A DNA stretch of 64,000 nucleotides from Streptomyces sp. NBC_00247 (GTDB lineage: Bacteria; Actinomycetota; Actinomycetes; Streptomycetales; Streptomycetaceae), in NCBI RefSeq assembly GCF_036188265.1, contig NZ_CP108093.1, forward strand, positions 2,790,001 to 2,854,000, written 5' to 3'. Of the stretch, positions 42,261 to 50,433 are shown piece by piece. A model generated the notes under the pieces. The model was not told the DNA's origin, ran no database searches, and saw only the letters and a list, made by a program, of their open reading frames with translations. Made by a program: the position numbers and the translations under genes. Numbering within the stretch: the stretch's first letter is position 1; each line of letters starts with the position of its first letter.

Positions 42261-43043
42261 ATGATCGAGATCCTGAACTCCGCGCGACTGGAACGGGCGA
42301 GAGAGACCGGCGCCCTGGTCGGAGACATCCTGCACACGCTGAAACGGCGCAGCACGGTCGGGACGAACCTGCTGCAGATCGACCGGTGGACCAAGGAAAT
42401 GATCACCGAGGCGGGCGCGCAGTCCTGCTACGTCGACTACGCGCCCTCCTTCGGGCGCGGCCCGTTCGGGCACTACATCTGCACGGCCGTCAACGACGCG
42501 GTGCTCCACGGACGGCCTCACGACTACACCCTGGCGGACGGGGACCTGCTGACACTCGACCTCGCCGTGGCCAAGGGCGGGGTGGCCGCGGACTCCGCGA
42601 TCAGCTTCCTGGTGGGCAAGGCCAGGCCCGCAAAGAGCGTGGCGATGATCGAGACGACCGAACGCGCGCTCGCCGCCGGCATCGCCGCCGCCAAGCCCGG
42701 GGCGCGCATCGGCGACCTCTCCCACGCCATCGGCACGGTACTCGGCGAGGCGGGTTACCCGGTCAACACCGAGTTCGGAGGGCACGGCATCGGCTCGACC
42801 ATGCACCAGGACCCGCACGTGGCCAACACCGGACGGCCCGGCCGCGGATACGAGCTGCGCCCCGGACTGCTGCTCGCGCTGGAGCCCTGGATCATGGCCG
42901 ACACCGCCACACTCGTCACCGACGCCGACGGCTGGACGCTGCGCAGCGCCACGGGCTGCCGGACCGCGCACAGCGAGCACACCATCGCCATCACCGAGGA
43001 CGGAGCCGAGATTCTCACCCTGCCGACGCGGGCACGACCGTAG
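42261..43043 (+). CDS. Type I methionine aminopeptidase
   Basis: A 260-residue metallo-enzyme that removes the initiator Met from nascent proteins. The metal ligands are visible in order: D in LLTLDLAVAKGG, D in AADSAISF, H in EFGGHGIGSTMHQDPHV, E in LALEPWIM and E in SEHTIAITE. There is no N-terminal zinc finger, as in bacterial MetAP1. Streptomyces genomes usually have a housekeeping map next to secY, so this is probably an extra copy. It follows the MFS gene closely. ATG 42261 follows GGGAGAG. Confidence 0.92.
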   Translation: MIEILNSARLERARETGALVGDILHTLKRRSTVGTNLLQIDRWTKEMITEAGAQSCYVDYAPSFGRGPFGHYICTAVNDAVLHGRPHDYTLADGDLLTLDLAVAKGGVAADSAISFLVGKARPAKSVAMIETTERALAAGIAAAKPGARIGDLSHAIGTVLGEAGYPVNTEFGGHGIGSTMHQDPHVANTGRPGRGYELRPGLLLALEPWIMADTATLVTDADGWTLRSATGCRTAHSEHTIAITEDGAEILTLPTRARP

Positions 43044-43492
43044 GAGGACGCGGCGACGGGCGACCCGGCGGCCACGAGCGGGGGAGCGACGGTACCGGCG
43101 CCGCTCGACCGCCGGGCCGGGGCGGGGGCACACCCGGCCGGTCCGGGGACACACCGGCCGGTCCGGGGACACACCGGCCGGGCGGGGGCCCCGGGACCCC
43201 CGGGTCTCCCGTACCTCACCCACTCGTAACCCGACGAGAGCGCGTCGGGTACGTGCACGCGCCCCGTACTCCCCGCCCCTCGTGCGCCCCCCAGTGCGCC
43301 ACCGGCCGCGATTCGCCGGGCACCACCCCGGGCAGCATCTCCTGACACCCGTCCCGTGCCACCGGCTGGAGCCGGTGCCGACCGGCATCCGCCTTGCCGC
43401 CCGGGGCCCACCGGCCCGGGTCCCGCCCACCGCGCACGGCTCCCGCCCCGGGGGCCGCTCCGGCTCCGAACACCTCGTGAGGTTGCCTCCGT
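43044..43492. other. GC-rich intergenic region with tandem repeats
   Basis: About 450 bp before the Ntn-hydrolase gene. The only clear structure is the tandem repeat at 43120-43190. No coding frame is convincing. The last 20 bp hold the site for the Ntn-hydrolase (GTGAGGTTGCC). Confidence 0.5.
43120..43190. repeat. Tandem repeat, 20-bp unit
   Basis: The unit GTCCGGGGACACACCGGCCG occurs exactly at 43141-43160 and 43161-43180. A degenerate copy precedes them (GGGGGCACACCCGGCCG) and a partial one follows. Each unit can fold on CCGG palindromes. It is intergenic and probably reflects slippage. Confidence 0.7.
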
Positions 43493-44038
43493 ATGACCGT
43501 GATCGTCGGGCTCGTCCACAAGAACCGCGTCCACCTCGGCGGCGACTCGGCAGGGGTCGCCGGTCTCTCGATCACCGTGCGCCGGGACCTCAAGGTGTTC
43601 CGGAACGGCCCCTACGTCATGGGGTTCACCTCGTCGTTCCGCATGGGACAGCTCCTGCGGTACGCGTTCGAGGTACCGCACCCGAGCGGTGACCTGGACC
43701 GTTTCATGGTCACCAAGTTCGTCGACGCGCTGCGCTCCTGCCTCAAGGACGGCGGCTGGGCACGCAAGGAGTCCGAGCAGGAGCAGGCGGGCACGTTCCT
43801 CGTCGGCATAGCCGGGCGGCTCTACACCATCCACTCGGACTACCAGGTCGGCGAACCCTCCGACCAGTACGCGGCGGTCGGTTGCGGGGACGACATCGCC
43901 CTCGGCGCGCTCCACGCCACAGGCGCGCTCGACCTGAAACCTCGGCAGCGCATCACCGCGGCACTCCAGGCGGCGGCCCACCACAGCGCCGGCGTCGTCG
44001 GCCCGTTCACGTACGCGACGACGCCGAAGGGGGACTGA
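43493..44038 (+). CDS. HslV/proteasome-beta-like Ntn hydrolase
   Basis: A 181-residue protein with the Ntn-hydrolase start MTVIVGLVHKNRVHLGGDSAG. If Met is removed, Thr becomes residue 1, and Asp falls at 17 (GGDSAG) and Lys at 33 (RRDLKVF), exactly the Thr1/Asp17/Lys33 set of proteasome beta subunits and HslV. GTFLVGIAGRLYTIHSDYQVG and YAAVGCGDDIALGALHATGAL match the later HslV-type core. No HslU ATPase gene is nearby. Its methionine aminopeptidase neighbour could expose the Thr (speculation). Substrate and oligomeric state are unknown. Confidence 0.82.
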   Translation: MTVIVGLVHKNRVHLGGDSAGVAGLSITVRRDLKVFRNGPYVMGFTSSFRMGQLLRYAFEVPHPSGDLDRFMVTKFVDALRSCLKDGGWARKESEQEQAGTFLVGIAGRLYTIHSDYQVGEPSDQYAAVGCGDDIALGALHATGALDLKPRQRITAALQAAAHHSAGVVGPFTYATTPKGD

Positions 44039-44061
44039 ACGGCGCGCACGGGAGGGCCTGT

Positions 44062-44436
44062 TCACCCCTCGGCGGCTTCTCCGTCCACCGGAGGGGCGTC
44101 CACGGGAGCGGTGTCCACGACCGCTCCGTCCACGGCCGCACCGCCCGGGTGGGTGGCTCCGGACGTCCTGGACCGGGCCGGCGGGAGGTTGATATCGGCT
44201 GTACGCAGGGCCCGTTGGAGGGGGCTCCGGCCGGGGGGAAGCTCCAAGTCGATGTCCGCGATGAGCAGCCGGCCGTCCGGGAGGCGCGAAGTCTTGGTCC
44301 GCTTGGCCGGGTTGGCGTGGCCGACCGCGCCACTCTGGTCGTTCTCGCGCTTCTGGTCGCCCTGCCGCGCCGATCCGGACCGCTCGGGTCGCTTCGACGG
44401 ATCGGGGCGCTCGGGGTGCTTCGGTTGAGGGGCCAT
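44062..44436 (-). CDS. Low-complexity charged hypothetical protein
   Basis: A 124-residue protein rich in Lys, Arg, Pro and Asp (MAPQPKHPERPDPSKRPERSGSARQGDQKREN). A short ordered part, TSRLPDGRLLIADIDLELPPGRSPLQRALRTADINLPPAR, looks like a small beta-hairpin and helix. It is predicted to be mostly disordered. ATG 44436 follows GAGGAG closely. It is convergent with the Ntn-hydrolase gene, 23 bp apart. No family recognised. Confidence 0.6.
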   Translation of the reverse strand: MAPQPKHPERPDPSKRPERSGSARQGDQKRENDQSGAVGHANPAKRTKTSRLPDGRLLIADIDLELPPGRSPLQRALRTADINLPPARSRTSGATHPGGAAVDGAVVDTAPVDAPPVDGEAAEG

Positions 44437-44610
44437 GTCTCCTCTTCGGCGGCGGGGGCTCTGCGGATGCCCCGCCGAAGGATTCTCGCGCGAACCGGGC
44501 CCAGAAAAAGGAGTGTTCGAGCACTTCAGGCCGTACCGAGCCCCCCTGTCAGGCACGGTGTCAGTAACGCCGCGACGACTCTGTCAGTGGTCCCCCTTAG
44601 TGTCTGCGGC

Positions 44611-45426
44611 ATGGCGACGCTTCCGAACCCCCTCCCGTCCCTTGCCTCCCATGGGCTGGATCTGCCGTCCGGCTCTCTCGTGGACATCACGATCGACGGC
44701 CCCTGGCACGAACCTCTGTTCTGGTACGGGAACACGGCGGCGACCCCGGGCGGCTTCGCGTCCCTGCGCGCCATCGGCCGACCGGTCGGGCTGCTGCCCG
44801 TGCTGATCGACGAGGGCCCGCGCCAGGAGCCGCCCGGGGCCTGGGACCTCGATCCCGGACGCGTCTCCTACCCGGGGGACCACGACGCCGAGGAGGTGCT
44901 CCTCAGCTTCTGGGAGCCGTACGCCGCAGACGAAGCCGGCGACGCCGGCGAGGAAACCGCCGACGGCCCCGAGTGGCCCGGCCTGGCCCCGTCCCCGGCC
45001 GCCGCGGGTCCCGGCGAACCCGATCAACTGGCCGCCGGTCTCGCCGACATGCTCAGCAGCCTCCACCTGGACGGCGACGGCACAGGCCTGCGCCCGGCGC
45101 TCGTACCCGCGCGGCGCAGCGCGGACATCCCCGCCGCCATCGGCTGGACGGGTCCGGTCAACCACGAGGACGACGTCGCCCGCCTCTGCGCGGTGCTCCG
45201 CTCCTGGGAGGACCGGTTCGGCATCCGGGTCGTGGCACTGGGCTTCGACACCCTGACCGTGTCGGTCGGCCGCCCGCCGACCACGCTCGCCGAGGCGCGG
45301 GCGCTCGCGGCCGAGCACTACGCCTTCTGCCCGGACACCATCGACCAGAACCCGCCGTACGACCTCGACGCGTACGCCGAGAAGCACCTGCTGAACCGCG
45401 AGTCCTGGTCCTTCTGGTGGGACTGA
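44611..45426 (+). CDS. DUF4253 protein
   Basis: A 271-residue protein. The C-terminal domain, VARLCAVLRSWEDRFGIRVVALGFDTLTVSVGRPPTTLAEARALAAEHYAFCPDTIDQ, is typical of DUF4253, a soluble family of unknown function common in Streptomyces and often in multi-copy. The N-terminal half is less conserved, with an acidic linker near residue 115. ATG 44611 (MATLPNPLPSLASHG) is the likely start; no strong ribosome-binding site is seen. It is separated by about 270 bp from the HEAT protein gene. Confidence 0.8.
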   Translation: MATLPNPLPSLASHGLDLPSGSLVDITIDGPWHEPLFWYGNTAATPGGFASLRAIGRPVGLLPVLIDEGPRQEPPGAWDLDPGRVSYPGDHDAEEVLLSFWEPYAADEAGDAGEETADGPEWPGLAPSPAAAGPGEPDQLAAGLADMLSSLHLDGDGTGLRPALVPARRSADIPAAIGWTGPVNHEDDVARLCAVLRSWEDRFGIRVVALGFDTLTVSVGRPPTTLAEARALAAEHYAFCPDTIDQNPPYDLDAYAEKHLLNRESWSFWWD

Positions 45427-45698
45427 CCGGCCGGACCCGGCCATCCGGACCTGCCGGACCTGACCGGTCGGTGGGGTCCTCCTGTGAACGCGCGGTCCGG
45501 CTTCCACGAGGGGAGAAGCCGGGCCGCGCTCCGTCCACCGGCACGACGGGCCGGGGCGGGACGCCGTCCCGGTGCCGCCGCGCCGGTCCTCGCCCGCCCA
45601 CGCGCCCGCCCGGCCCGTACCGCGTGCTCACCCACGGAGCGGGGTGCCGGGACGCGGCCCCATGCGTGGAACATCGCGTCCGGGGAAACGCATATCCC

Positions 45699-46229
45699 AT
45701 GAACCGGACGGAAAAGCTGATCGCGGAGTACGGAACGCTGCCCCAGGAGAGCGACCGCAGGCGGGAAATCGTCTACGACCTCGGCGGCATGCTCTCCACC
45801 GAGCCGGACCATCCGGGCATCCTGTCGTTCCTCATCGAGGTCGTCGCCGATCAGGAGGCGTACGACCTCGCCCGCGTCGAGGCGACGAAGCCGCTGCGGC
45901 TCTGGCCCCCGTCCGACCCGGAGACCTGGCGCCTCGCGGGTGCCGTCCTCGTCACGGCCGTCGAACACCCGGACGAGGACCTGGTCCGGCAGTACGCGGT
46001 GATGGCGCTGGGCTCGTACGCGGACGACTCCGTCGTGCACGCGGCGCTGGCCGAAGCCGTCCTGAGCGACCCCGACCCGCTCGTACGGGACAACGCCCTC
46101 GCCGCCCTCAGCGAAGCCGGTCCGAGCGAGGGCCGGGCCGAGGTGCTCCGCCGGCTGTCCACCGACACCCACCTCGGCCACGAGGCCGTCCGCATCCTCG
46201 CGGGCTGGGAGCAGGAGGCGACCGGGTAG
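45699..46229 (+). CDS. HEAT-repeat-like protein
   Basis: A 176-residue all-helical protein. EDLVRQYAVMALGSYADDSVVHAALAEAVLSDPDPLVRDNALAALSEAG has the alternating pattern of HEAT/Armadillo-type repeats, with DPLVRDNALAAL a typical repeat core. HEAT proteins are scaffolds; some act as immunity or lyase-helper proteins. ATG 45699 follows GGGGAAA. The partner is unknown. Confidence 0.72.
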   Translation: MNRTEKLIAEYGTLPQESDRRREIVYDLGGMLSTEPDHPGILSFLIEVVADQEAYDLARVEATKPLRLWPPSDPETWRLAGAVLVTAVEHPDEDLVRQYAVMALGSYADDSVVHAALAEAVLSDPDPLVRDNALAALSEAGPSEGRAEVLRRLSTDTHLGHEAVRILAGWEQEATG

Positions 46230-46299
46230 GGCCTGTCCCGTGCTGCGGGCCCGTCGCCGCCGGTCCCGGCTTGGGCGCGGGCGCACGCCCGTCCAGCGG

Positions 46300-47382
46300 T
46301 CAGCTCTCCAGGCGGACCGGCATCAGCATCGAAAAGGTGTCGTCGGTGTCGGTCCGGCGGATCGCCAACGGTGCCGTGGGGGCACCGAATTCCAGGATCA
46401 GCCGGTCCGGGGAACCGGCGGCGAGGGCCTCCAGGAGGAACGCGCGGTTGACCGCGACACGGCTCCCGCCACCGTCACCGTCCTCGCACACGGTCACCCG
46501 GCCGTCCGCCGCCACCTCCAGCACGCTGAGGTCGAAGGAGACACCGTCCTGCTCCCGCGCCTCACTCGGGCGTACGGGCCCCGCTTCCACCGCTTCCCGG
46601 AACGCCGCGACATCGACGGGGGCACGGAGCCCGGCAGGCAGGCGGACGAGGCGACGGTAGTCGGGGAAGCCCTGATCGACGCACTGGCCGGCCGCCTGCC
46701 GGTCCCCCGTCTCCAGGATCACGCGGCCACCGTCCACGGTGAGCCGGACGGACGCGTCGTCGCCGAGCAGCGCCCGCATGGCGTCGACGAGCGGGGACGG
46801 CACGACGGCCTGCACACGGGCCCCGTCGTACCCGGTGGCACCGGCTCGCGCGACAGCCATCCGGTACCGGTCGGTGGCCACGACGTGAAGAACCTCGCCC
46901 TCGATGTCGAACAGGACACCGCCGAGCATCGGCAGCTCCGGGTCGGTTCCGGCGGCGAACCGGACCGCGTCCAACGCCGCGGCCAGCTCGGGCGCGGAAA
47001 CGGTCAGCCGGACGGGGTCGGTGCGGAGCACGGTCATGGGATTCTCCCTGCGGTCGAGTAGAGCTCGGAGCGCGGAGAACTCGGTGCGGGCATCGGACAG
47101 CCCCCGTTCGAGACGGCGCAGATGTGCCTCCAGCAGCTTCCGCACCAGGTCGGTGTCGGCTCCGGACCAGCCCGCCAGCACCAGCCGGATGTCCGCCAAC
47201 GGCATACCCGCCCGGCGCAGCCGTGCGAGCAGCCGTGACTCCTCCAGCTGCTCGGGTCCGTACCAGCGGTATCCACTGACCGGATCCACCCGGGCCGGGA
47301 CCAGCACCCCGGCACCGTCGTAGAACCGCAGGGCGCTCACGCTCAGCCCGCTCTCCCGGGCCATCCCACCAATGCTGCGCAT
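46300..47382 (-). CDS. MerR regulator fused to a DNA polymerase III beta-clamp-like domain
   Basis: A 360-residue two-domain protein. Residues 1-115 are MerR: SIGGMARESGLSVSALRFYDGAGVLVPARVDPVSGYRWYG, then a coiled helix. Residues about 115-360 look like the middle and C-terminal domains of the DnaN sliding clamp: VSAPELAAALDAVRFAAG, MLGGVLFDIEGEVLHVVATDRYRMAVARA, and FLLEALAAGSPDRLILEFGAP with the end IRRTDTDDTFSMLMPVRLES. The clamp part lacks DnaN domain 1, so it cannot form a normal dimeric ring. ATG 47382 follows GGAGAGCGAG. It is an unusual regulator whose ligand or partner may contact replication proteins. Confidence 0.85.
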   Translation of the reverse strand: MRSIGGMARESGLSVSALRFYDGAGVLVPARVDPVSGYRWYGPEQLEESRLLARLRRAGMPLADIRLVLAGWSGADTDLVRKLLEAHLRRLERGLSDARTEFSALRALLDRRENPMTVLRTDPVRLTVSAPELAAALDAVRFAAGTDPELPMLGGVLFDIEGEVLHVVATDRYRMAVARAGATGYDGARVQAVVPSPLVDAMRALLGDDASVRLTVDGGRVILETGDRQAAGQCVDQGFPDYRRLVRLPAGLRAPVDVAAFREAVEAGPVRPSEAREQDGVSFDLSVLEVAADGRVTVCEDGDGGGSRVAVNRAFLLEALAAGSPDRLILEFGAPTAPLAIRRTDTDDTFSMLMPVRLES

Positions 47383-47452
47383 CTCGCTCTCCACGTCCGG
47401 AACTCTGGGCCCTCCACCAGGTCGAGGGTCAACGACTCGTCGTCCCGGGCGT

Positions 47453-47989
47453 TCAGGAACCGGCGGACGGACCCCCGGACGGGACCCCGGGCGGGACGGA
47501 TCCGGACGGACCGAGATCCTCCCCCGCGACGAAGGGCGCGTACCCGACCGGGACCTCACTCACCTCAAGATCCGAGAAGAGGAGGTTCAGGTCGTGCGCG
47601 TTCGTCTCCATGCGGACCTCGTGGAAGTCGATCCCGACGGCCTCCGTCCAGCGGCGGGTGGCGTCCGACCCGGGGAGGAGCCGGATGTCGTACAGCTCGT
47701 GGAACCTCACGCCCCACACGTACGCGCCGAGGGCGGGGTCGGCGGTGTCGAGGTCGAGCAGACGATCGTCCAGAGACGCCCGCCAGATCTCCGCGGACTG
47801 GGACGTCTCGCACCGGGCCTCGACGCAGTACCGGAAGAGGTACCGCAGAAAGGTCGGCGTCCCGGCGTGCGGGCCGCCGGGGCCCACGTCGAAGACGACC
47901 TCGTAGTCGCGCATGCGGTTCGTGTATCCGTGGTGCACGACGAGCTGATCGACATCCGTGTTCAGGCGTTCCAGAAGGGCAGGGTCCAT
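47453..47989 (-). CDS. YxiG-like domain protein
   Basis: A 178-residue soluble protein. ALLERLNTDVDQLVVHHGYTNRMRDYEVVFDVG, TFLRYLFRYCVEARCETS, YVWGVRFHELYDIRLLPGSDATRRWTEAVGIDFHEVRMETNAHDLNLLFSDLEV resemble the YxiG-like group, associated in bacilli with toxin-immunity gene clusters. The last 20 residues are Pro/Gly-rich. It follows the clamp-like gene on the same strand, with the SDR just upstream. The family call is from memory and tentative. Confidence 0.62.
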   Translation of the reverse strand: MDPALLERLNTDVDQLVVHHGYTNRMRDYEVVFDVGPGGPHAGTPTFLRYLFRYCVEARCETSQSAEIWRASLDDRLLDLDTADPALGAYVWGVRFHELYDIRLLPGSDATRRWTEAVGIDFHEVRMETNAHDLNLLFSDLEVSEVPVGYAPFVAGEDLGPSGSVPPGVPSGGPSAGS

Positions 47990-48085
47990 GCCCCCTTCTA
48001 CCTCGGCGGCCGGCTCCCCGGCCCCCGGGGTACGGGGGCGCCCCGCCCCGCAGGCCGGAGGCCGCCCGGCCCCCGGCCTGCGGGG

Positions 48086-49054
48086 TCACCTGCCGACCGG
48101 GGTGGCGCCGGTCGCCGCCATGGACAACTCCCAGAGCCGTTCGGCCGCTTCGGGATCGACGGCGTGGTCACGGACACCGTCTTCGTCCGTGGAGTCCGGG
48201 GTCCGGGCGTGCGCGATGTCACAGTCTTCGAGGTAGAGCCCGCCCCGGCCTTCGAGGAGTGGGGACGTGGCGGCCCAGAGACCGGTGGCGGCGCCCTGCG
48301 AGGGAGTCTTGAAGTCGGGCCCCACGACGTTCCGTCGCTCGTCCACCCAGCCTCGATCGATCTGCTCCTGGAGCGTCATATCCCGCTGCAGCCCGGTGAT
48401 GATCTTTCCGGGGTGGAGAGCGAACGTACGGACGCCGTCGTCACGTCCAAGGGTGTCGAGGTGTACGGCGAACAGCACGTTGGCGGTCTTCGACTGGCCG
48501 TAGGCCAGCCACTTGTCGTATCCGGTACGGAAGTGCGGGTCGTGCCGACGGAAGCCGGTCAGGGCGTGCCCGCTGGAACTGTTGACGACGATGCGCGCGC
48601 CACCGGCGGCGGCGAGGAGCGGGTAGAGCTCGCAGGCGAGAGTGAAGTGCCCGAAGTGGTTGGCGGCCAACTGGCCTTCCCAGCCCGGCCCGACGCGCCG
48701 TTCGGGGGTGGCCATGACGCCGGCCACCGCCATCAGGAGGTCGAGCCGGGTCACGGAGGCGGTGATGCGCGCGGCGGCCTCCCGCACGCTGTCGAGGTCC
48801 GTCAGGTCCATGGGGAAGACCTCGCAGCCCTTCACGTCGTCGAGGGCGGCGGCGGCGATGCCGGGCCGCCGTGCGGGAACGATCACCCGGGCCCCGGCGG
48901 CCGCGAGAGCCCGGGTGGTCTCCAGACCGAGACCGGAGTAGCCCCCGGTCACGACGGCGGTCTTCCCGGAGAGATCGACACCGGCCATGACGTCCTCGGC
49001 GGTACTGGCGGCGGAGAAGGGCGAGCCGAGCGGCTGCTGGTCTTGGGTGGTCAT
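48086..49054 (-). CDS. Short-chain dehydrogenase/reductase, retinol-dehydrogenase-like
   Basis: A 322-residue SDR. TAVVTGGYSGLGLETTRALAAAG is the cofactor motif and NSSSGH with the YGQSK pentamer (KWLAYGQSKTANVLF) gives Ser, Tyr and Lys. The long form resembles retinol dehydrogenase and protochlorophyllide reductase-like SDRs. There is no ribosome-binding site before ATG 49054, and a -10 element ends about 7 nt upstream, so the message is probably leaderless. It is divergent from a MerR gene, and the promoter has a 19-bp spacer typical of MerR control. Confidence 0.88.
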   Translation of the reverse strand: MTTQDQQPLGSPFSAASTAEDVMAGVDLSGKTAVVTGGYSGLGLETTRALAAAGARVIVPARRPGIAAAALDDVKGCEVFPMDLTDLDSVREAAARITASVTRLDLLMAVAGVMATPERRVGPGWEGQLAANHFGHFTLACELYPLLAAAGGARIVVNSSSGHALTGFRRHDPHFRTGYDKWLAYGQSKTANVLFAVHLDTLGRDDGVRTFALHPGKIITGLQRDMTLQEQIDRGWVDERRNVVGPDFKTPSQGAATGLWAATSPLLEGRGGLYLEDCDIAHARTPDSTDEDGVRDHAVDPEAAERLWELSMAATGATPVGR

Positions 49055-49061
49055 ACCGAGA

Positions 49062-49092
49062 ACGCTACGAGCTGGAGCGGGGTCTAGATCAA
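49062..49092 (-). promoter_or_regulatory. MerR-type promoter of the SDR gene (19-bp spacer)
   Basis: On the minus strand TTGATC (49092-49087) and TAGCGT (49067-49062) are separated by exactly 19 bp, the overlong spacer that MerR-family activators correct. The spacer contains GCTCCAGCTC, a near-dyad. The -10 lies 7 bp before ATG 49054, implying a leaderless transcript. The divergent MerR gene at 49254 is the likely regulator. Confidence 0.5.
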
Positions 49093-49185
49093 GCCCTGCC
49101 GCCGTCCCGCGATGCGTGGTGGATCGTGGTGCGGCGTCACGGGCGGTGCCTCGGTGGGCGGAGGCCCTTGGACCACCGGACTTCC

Positions 49186-49240
49186 GGCAACGCGGCGAGA
49201 TGCCGTGGTTGTCGTCACCCGCCAGGAATCGCAGGACGCC
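49186..49240. repeat. Dispersed intergenic repeat, copy 1
   Basis: This about 55-bp stretch (GGCAACGCGGCGAGATGCCG onward, with CACCCGCCAGGAATCGCAGG) is roughly 80% identical to 61295-61354. Both copies lie outside genes. It may be a small non-coding or MITE-like family in this genome. Confidence 0.55.
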
Positions 49241-49253
49241 TTAGAGTGCGGGG

Positions 49254-49691
49254 ATGACGTCTCCCGAGACCCGCGCGGAGCAGACCCGCGCGGAGCAGCT
49301 GAGCATCGGCGAGGTGGCCGAGCGGACCGGTCTCAGCGTGCACGCACTGCGCCTGTACGAGCGCGAGGGCCTGCTGATCGCACCGGTCCGGCGGAACACG
49401 GGCGGCCGGCGCCGCTACACCACCGCGGACCTGGAATGGCTGCTGATCTGCGTGCGACTGCGGGAGTCGGGAATGCCCCTCGCCGAGCTCAAGCGGTTCG
49501 CCGGGCTCGTACAGGACGGGCCGGGCAACGAAGCGGACCGCCTCCAGCTCCTCAACGCCCATCAGAAGCGCGTCGAGGCCCGGATCCGGGCGCTGGAGGA
49601 GTGCCATTCCGTCATCGCCCGGAAGGTCGGCATCTACTCCGACCACCTCGCACGCGGCGCCGCCGGCGGACTCTGGGACCCGCGGGGCTGA
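49254..49691 (+). CDS. MerR-family transcriptional regulator
   Basis: A 145-residue regulator. LSIGEVAERTGLSVHALRLYEREGLLIAPVRRNTGGRRRYTTADLEWLLICVRLRESGMPL is the MerR DNA-binding domain and first dimer helix; the C-terminal helix ends in SHxxARG-like residues with no obvious Cys ligand set. ATG 49254 lies 6 bp after TAGAGT, with no Shine-Dalgarno sequence, so this too may be leaderless. It is divergent from an SDR gene whose promoter has a MerR-like spacer. Confidence 0.88.
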   Translation: MTSPETRAEQTRAEQLSIGEVAERTGLSVHALRLYEREGLLIAPVRRNTGGRRRYTTADLEWLLICVRLRESGMPLAELKRFAGLVQDGPGNEADRLQLLNAHQKRVEARIRALEECHSVIARKVGIYSDHLARGAAGGLWDPRG

Positions 49692-49775
49692 CGGGACCGA
49701 CGGGGCGGGACGGGGCGGGACGGGACCCGCAAGGCTGACGGGACCGACGGGCGGGCCCGAGGACCTGCGAACCGG

Positions 49776-50366
49776 TCAGGTGGAGACGGCCGCGGCCAGC
49801 TCCCCCACCGTGGCGACCTTGTGCCACCGGCCGCCGCGCCCGCCCCCGCACCACCACGCCGGTGGGCCCGACAGGTCCGCTTCGCCCGGGCGCTCGCCGT
49901 CGGCGCTCTCCGGAGGGTAGGTGTGCGTGCCGGTCCCGTGGGCCGGGCAGACGGGCCATACCCGCCGAAGGAGTTCCATCAGGGTCTCCTGCGCGGCCTC
50001 CGCGACCACGGCGAGAAATGTGTCCGGGTCGTCCGGCTCCGGTGGGTAATCCTCGTCCGGTTCCCACGCGTTGACCGCGTTGCCCTGCCAACTTCCGTCC
50101 GGCATCGCCACGTAGACCTGTTCGCCACCGGTGGAGGCCGGGGACGGCGGCTCGGACGAGGGGACGCTCACCAGTACCAGCGGTTCCTGGCCCGGCAGGG
50201 TCGCCCGCACGTCGCGGTTGACCACCGCGAGCGCCGCCTCCAGCTCCGGCCACCGGCCGGGCTCGGCCGGCACGGGGTCCGCCGGGTCGCGGGGACCCCC
50301 GTGACCGGGACAGGTGGAGGAGCACGAGAACTGGTTCACCGGGGGATCGTCCCAAGGGGCGGGCAT
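49776..50366 (-). CDS. Conserved hypothetical protein
   Basis: A 196-residue soluble, acidic, Pro-rich protein. VVNRDVRATLPGQEPLVLVSVPSSEPP and QVYVAMPDGSWQGNAVNAWEP suggest a beta-rich N-terminal half; CPAHGTGTHTYPPESAD contains a Cys-His cluster, and PAWWCGGGRGGRWHKVATVGEL ends it. CSSTCPGHGGP near the start, CPAHG and WWCGGG together could bind zinc. ATG 50366 (MPAPWDDPPVNQF) is chosen over TTG 50375 on spacing. No family is recognised. It lies downstream of hemB on the same strand. Confidence 0.65.
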   Translation of the reverse strand: MPAPWDDPPVNQFSCSSTCPGHGGPRDPADPVPAEPGRWPELEAALAVVNRDVRATLPGQEPLVLVSVPSSEPPSPASTGGEQVYVAMPDGSWQGNAVNAWEPDEDYPPEPDDPDTFLAVVAEAAQETLMELLRRVWPVCPAHGTGTHTYPPESADGERPGEADLSGPPAWWCGGGRGGRWHKVATVGELAAAVST

Positions 50367-50433
50367 GGGCGGCAACCCCGTTAAGCCGACCCCGGCCCCG
50401 ACCCCCGGGCCCCGACCCCCGGCGCACCGCGTA

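Noticed and set aside
43120..43190. CRISPR-like repeats
   Set aside because: Units abut directly with no unique spacers, and no cas genes are present.
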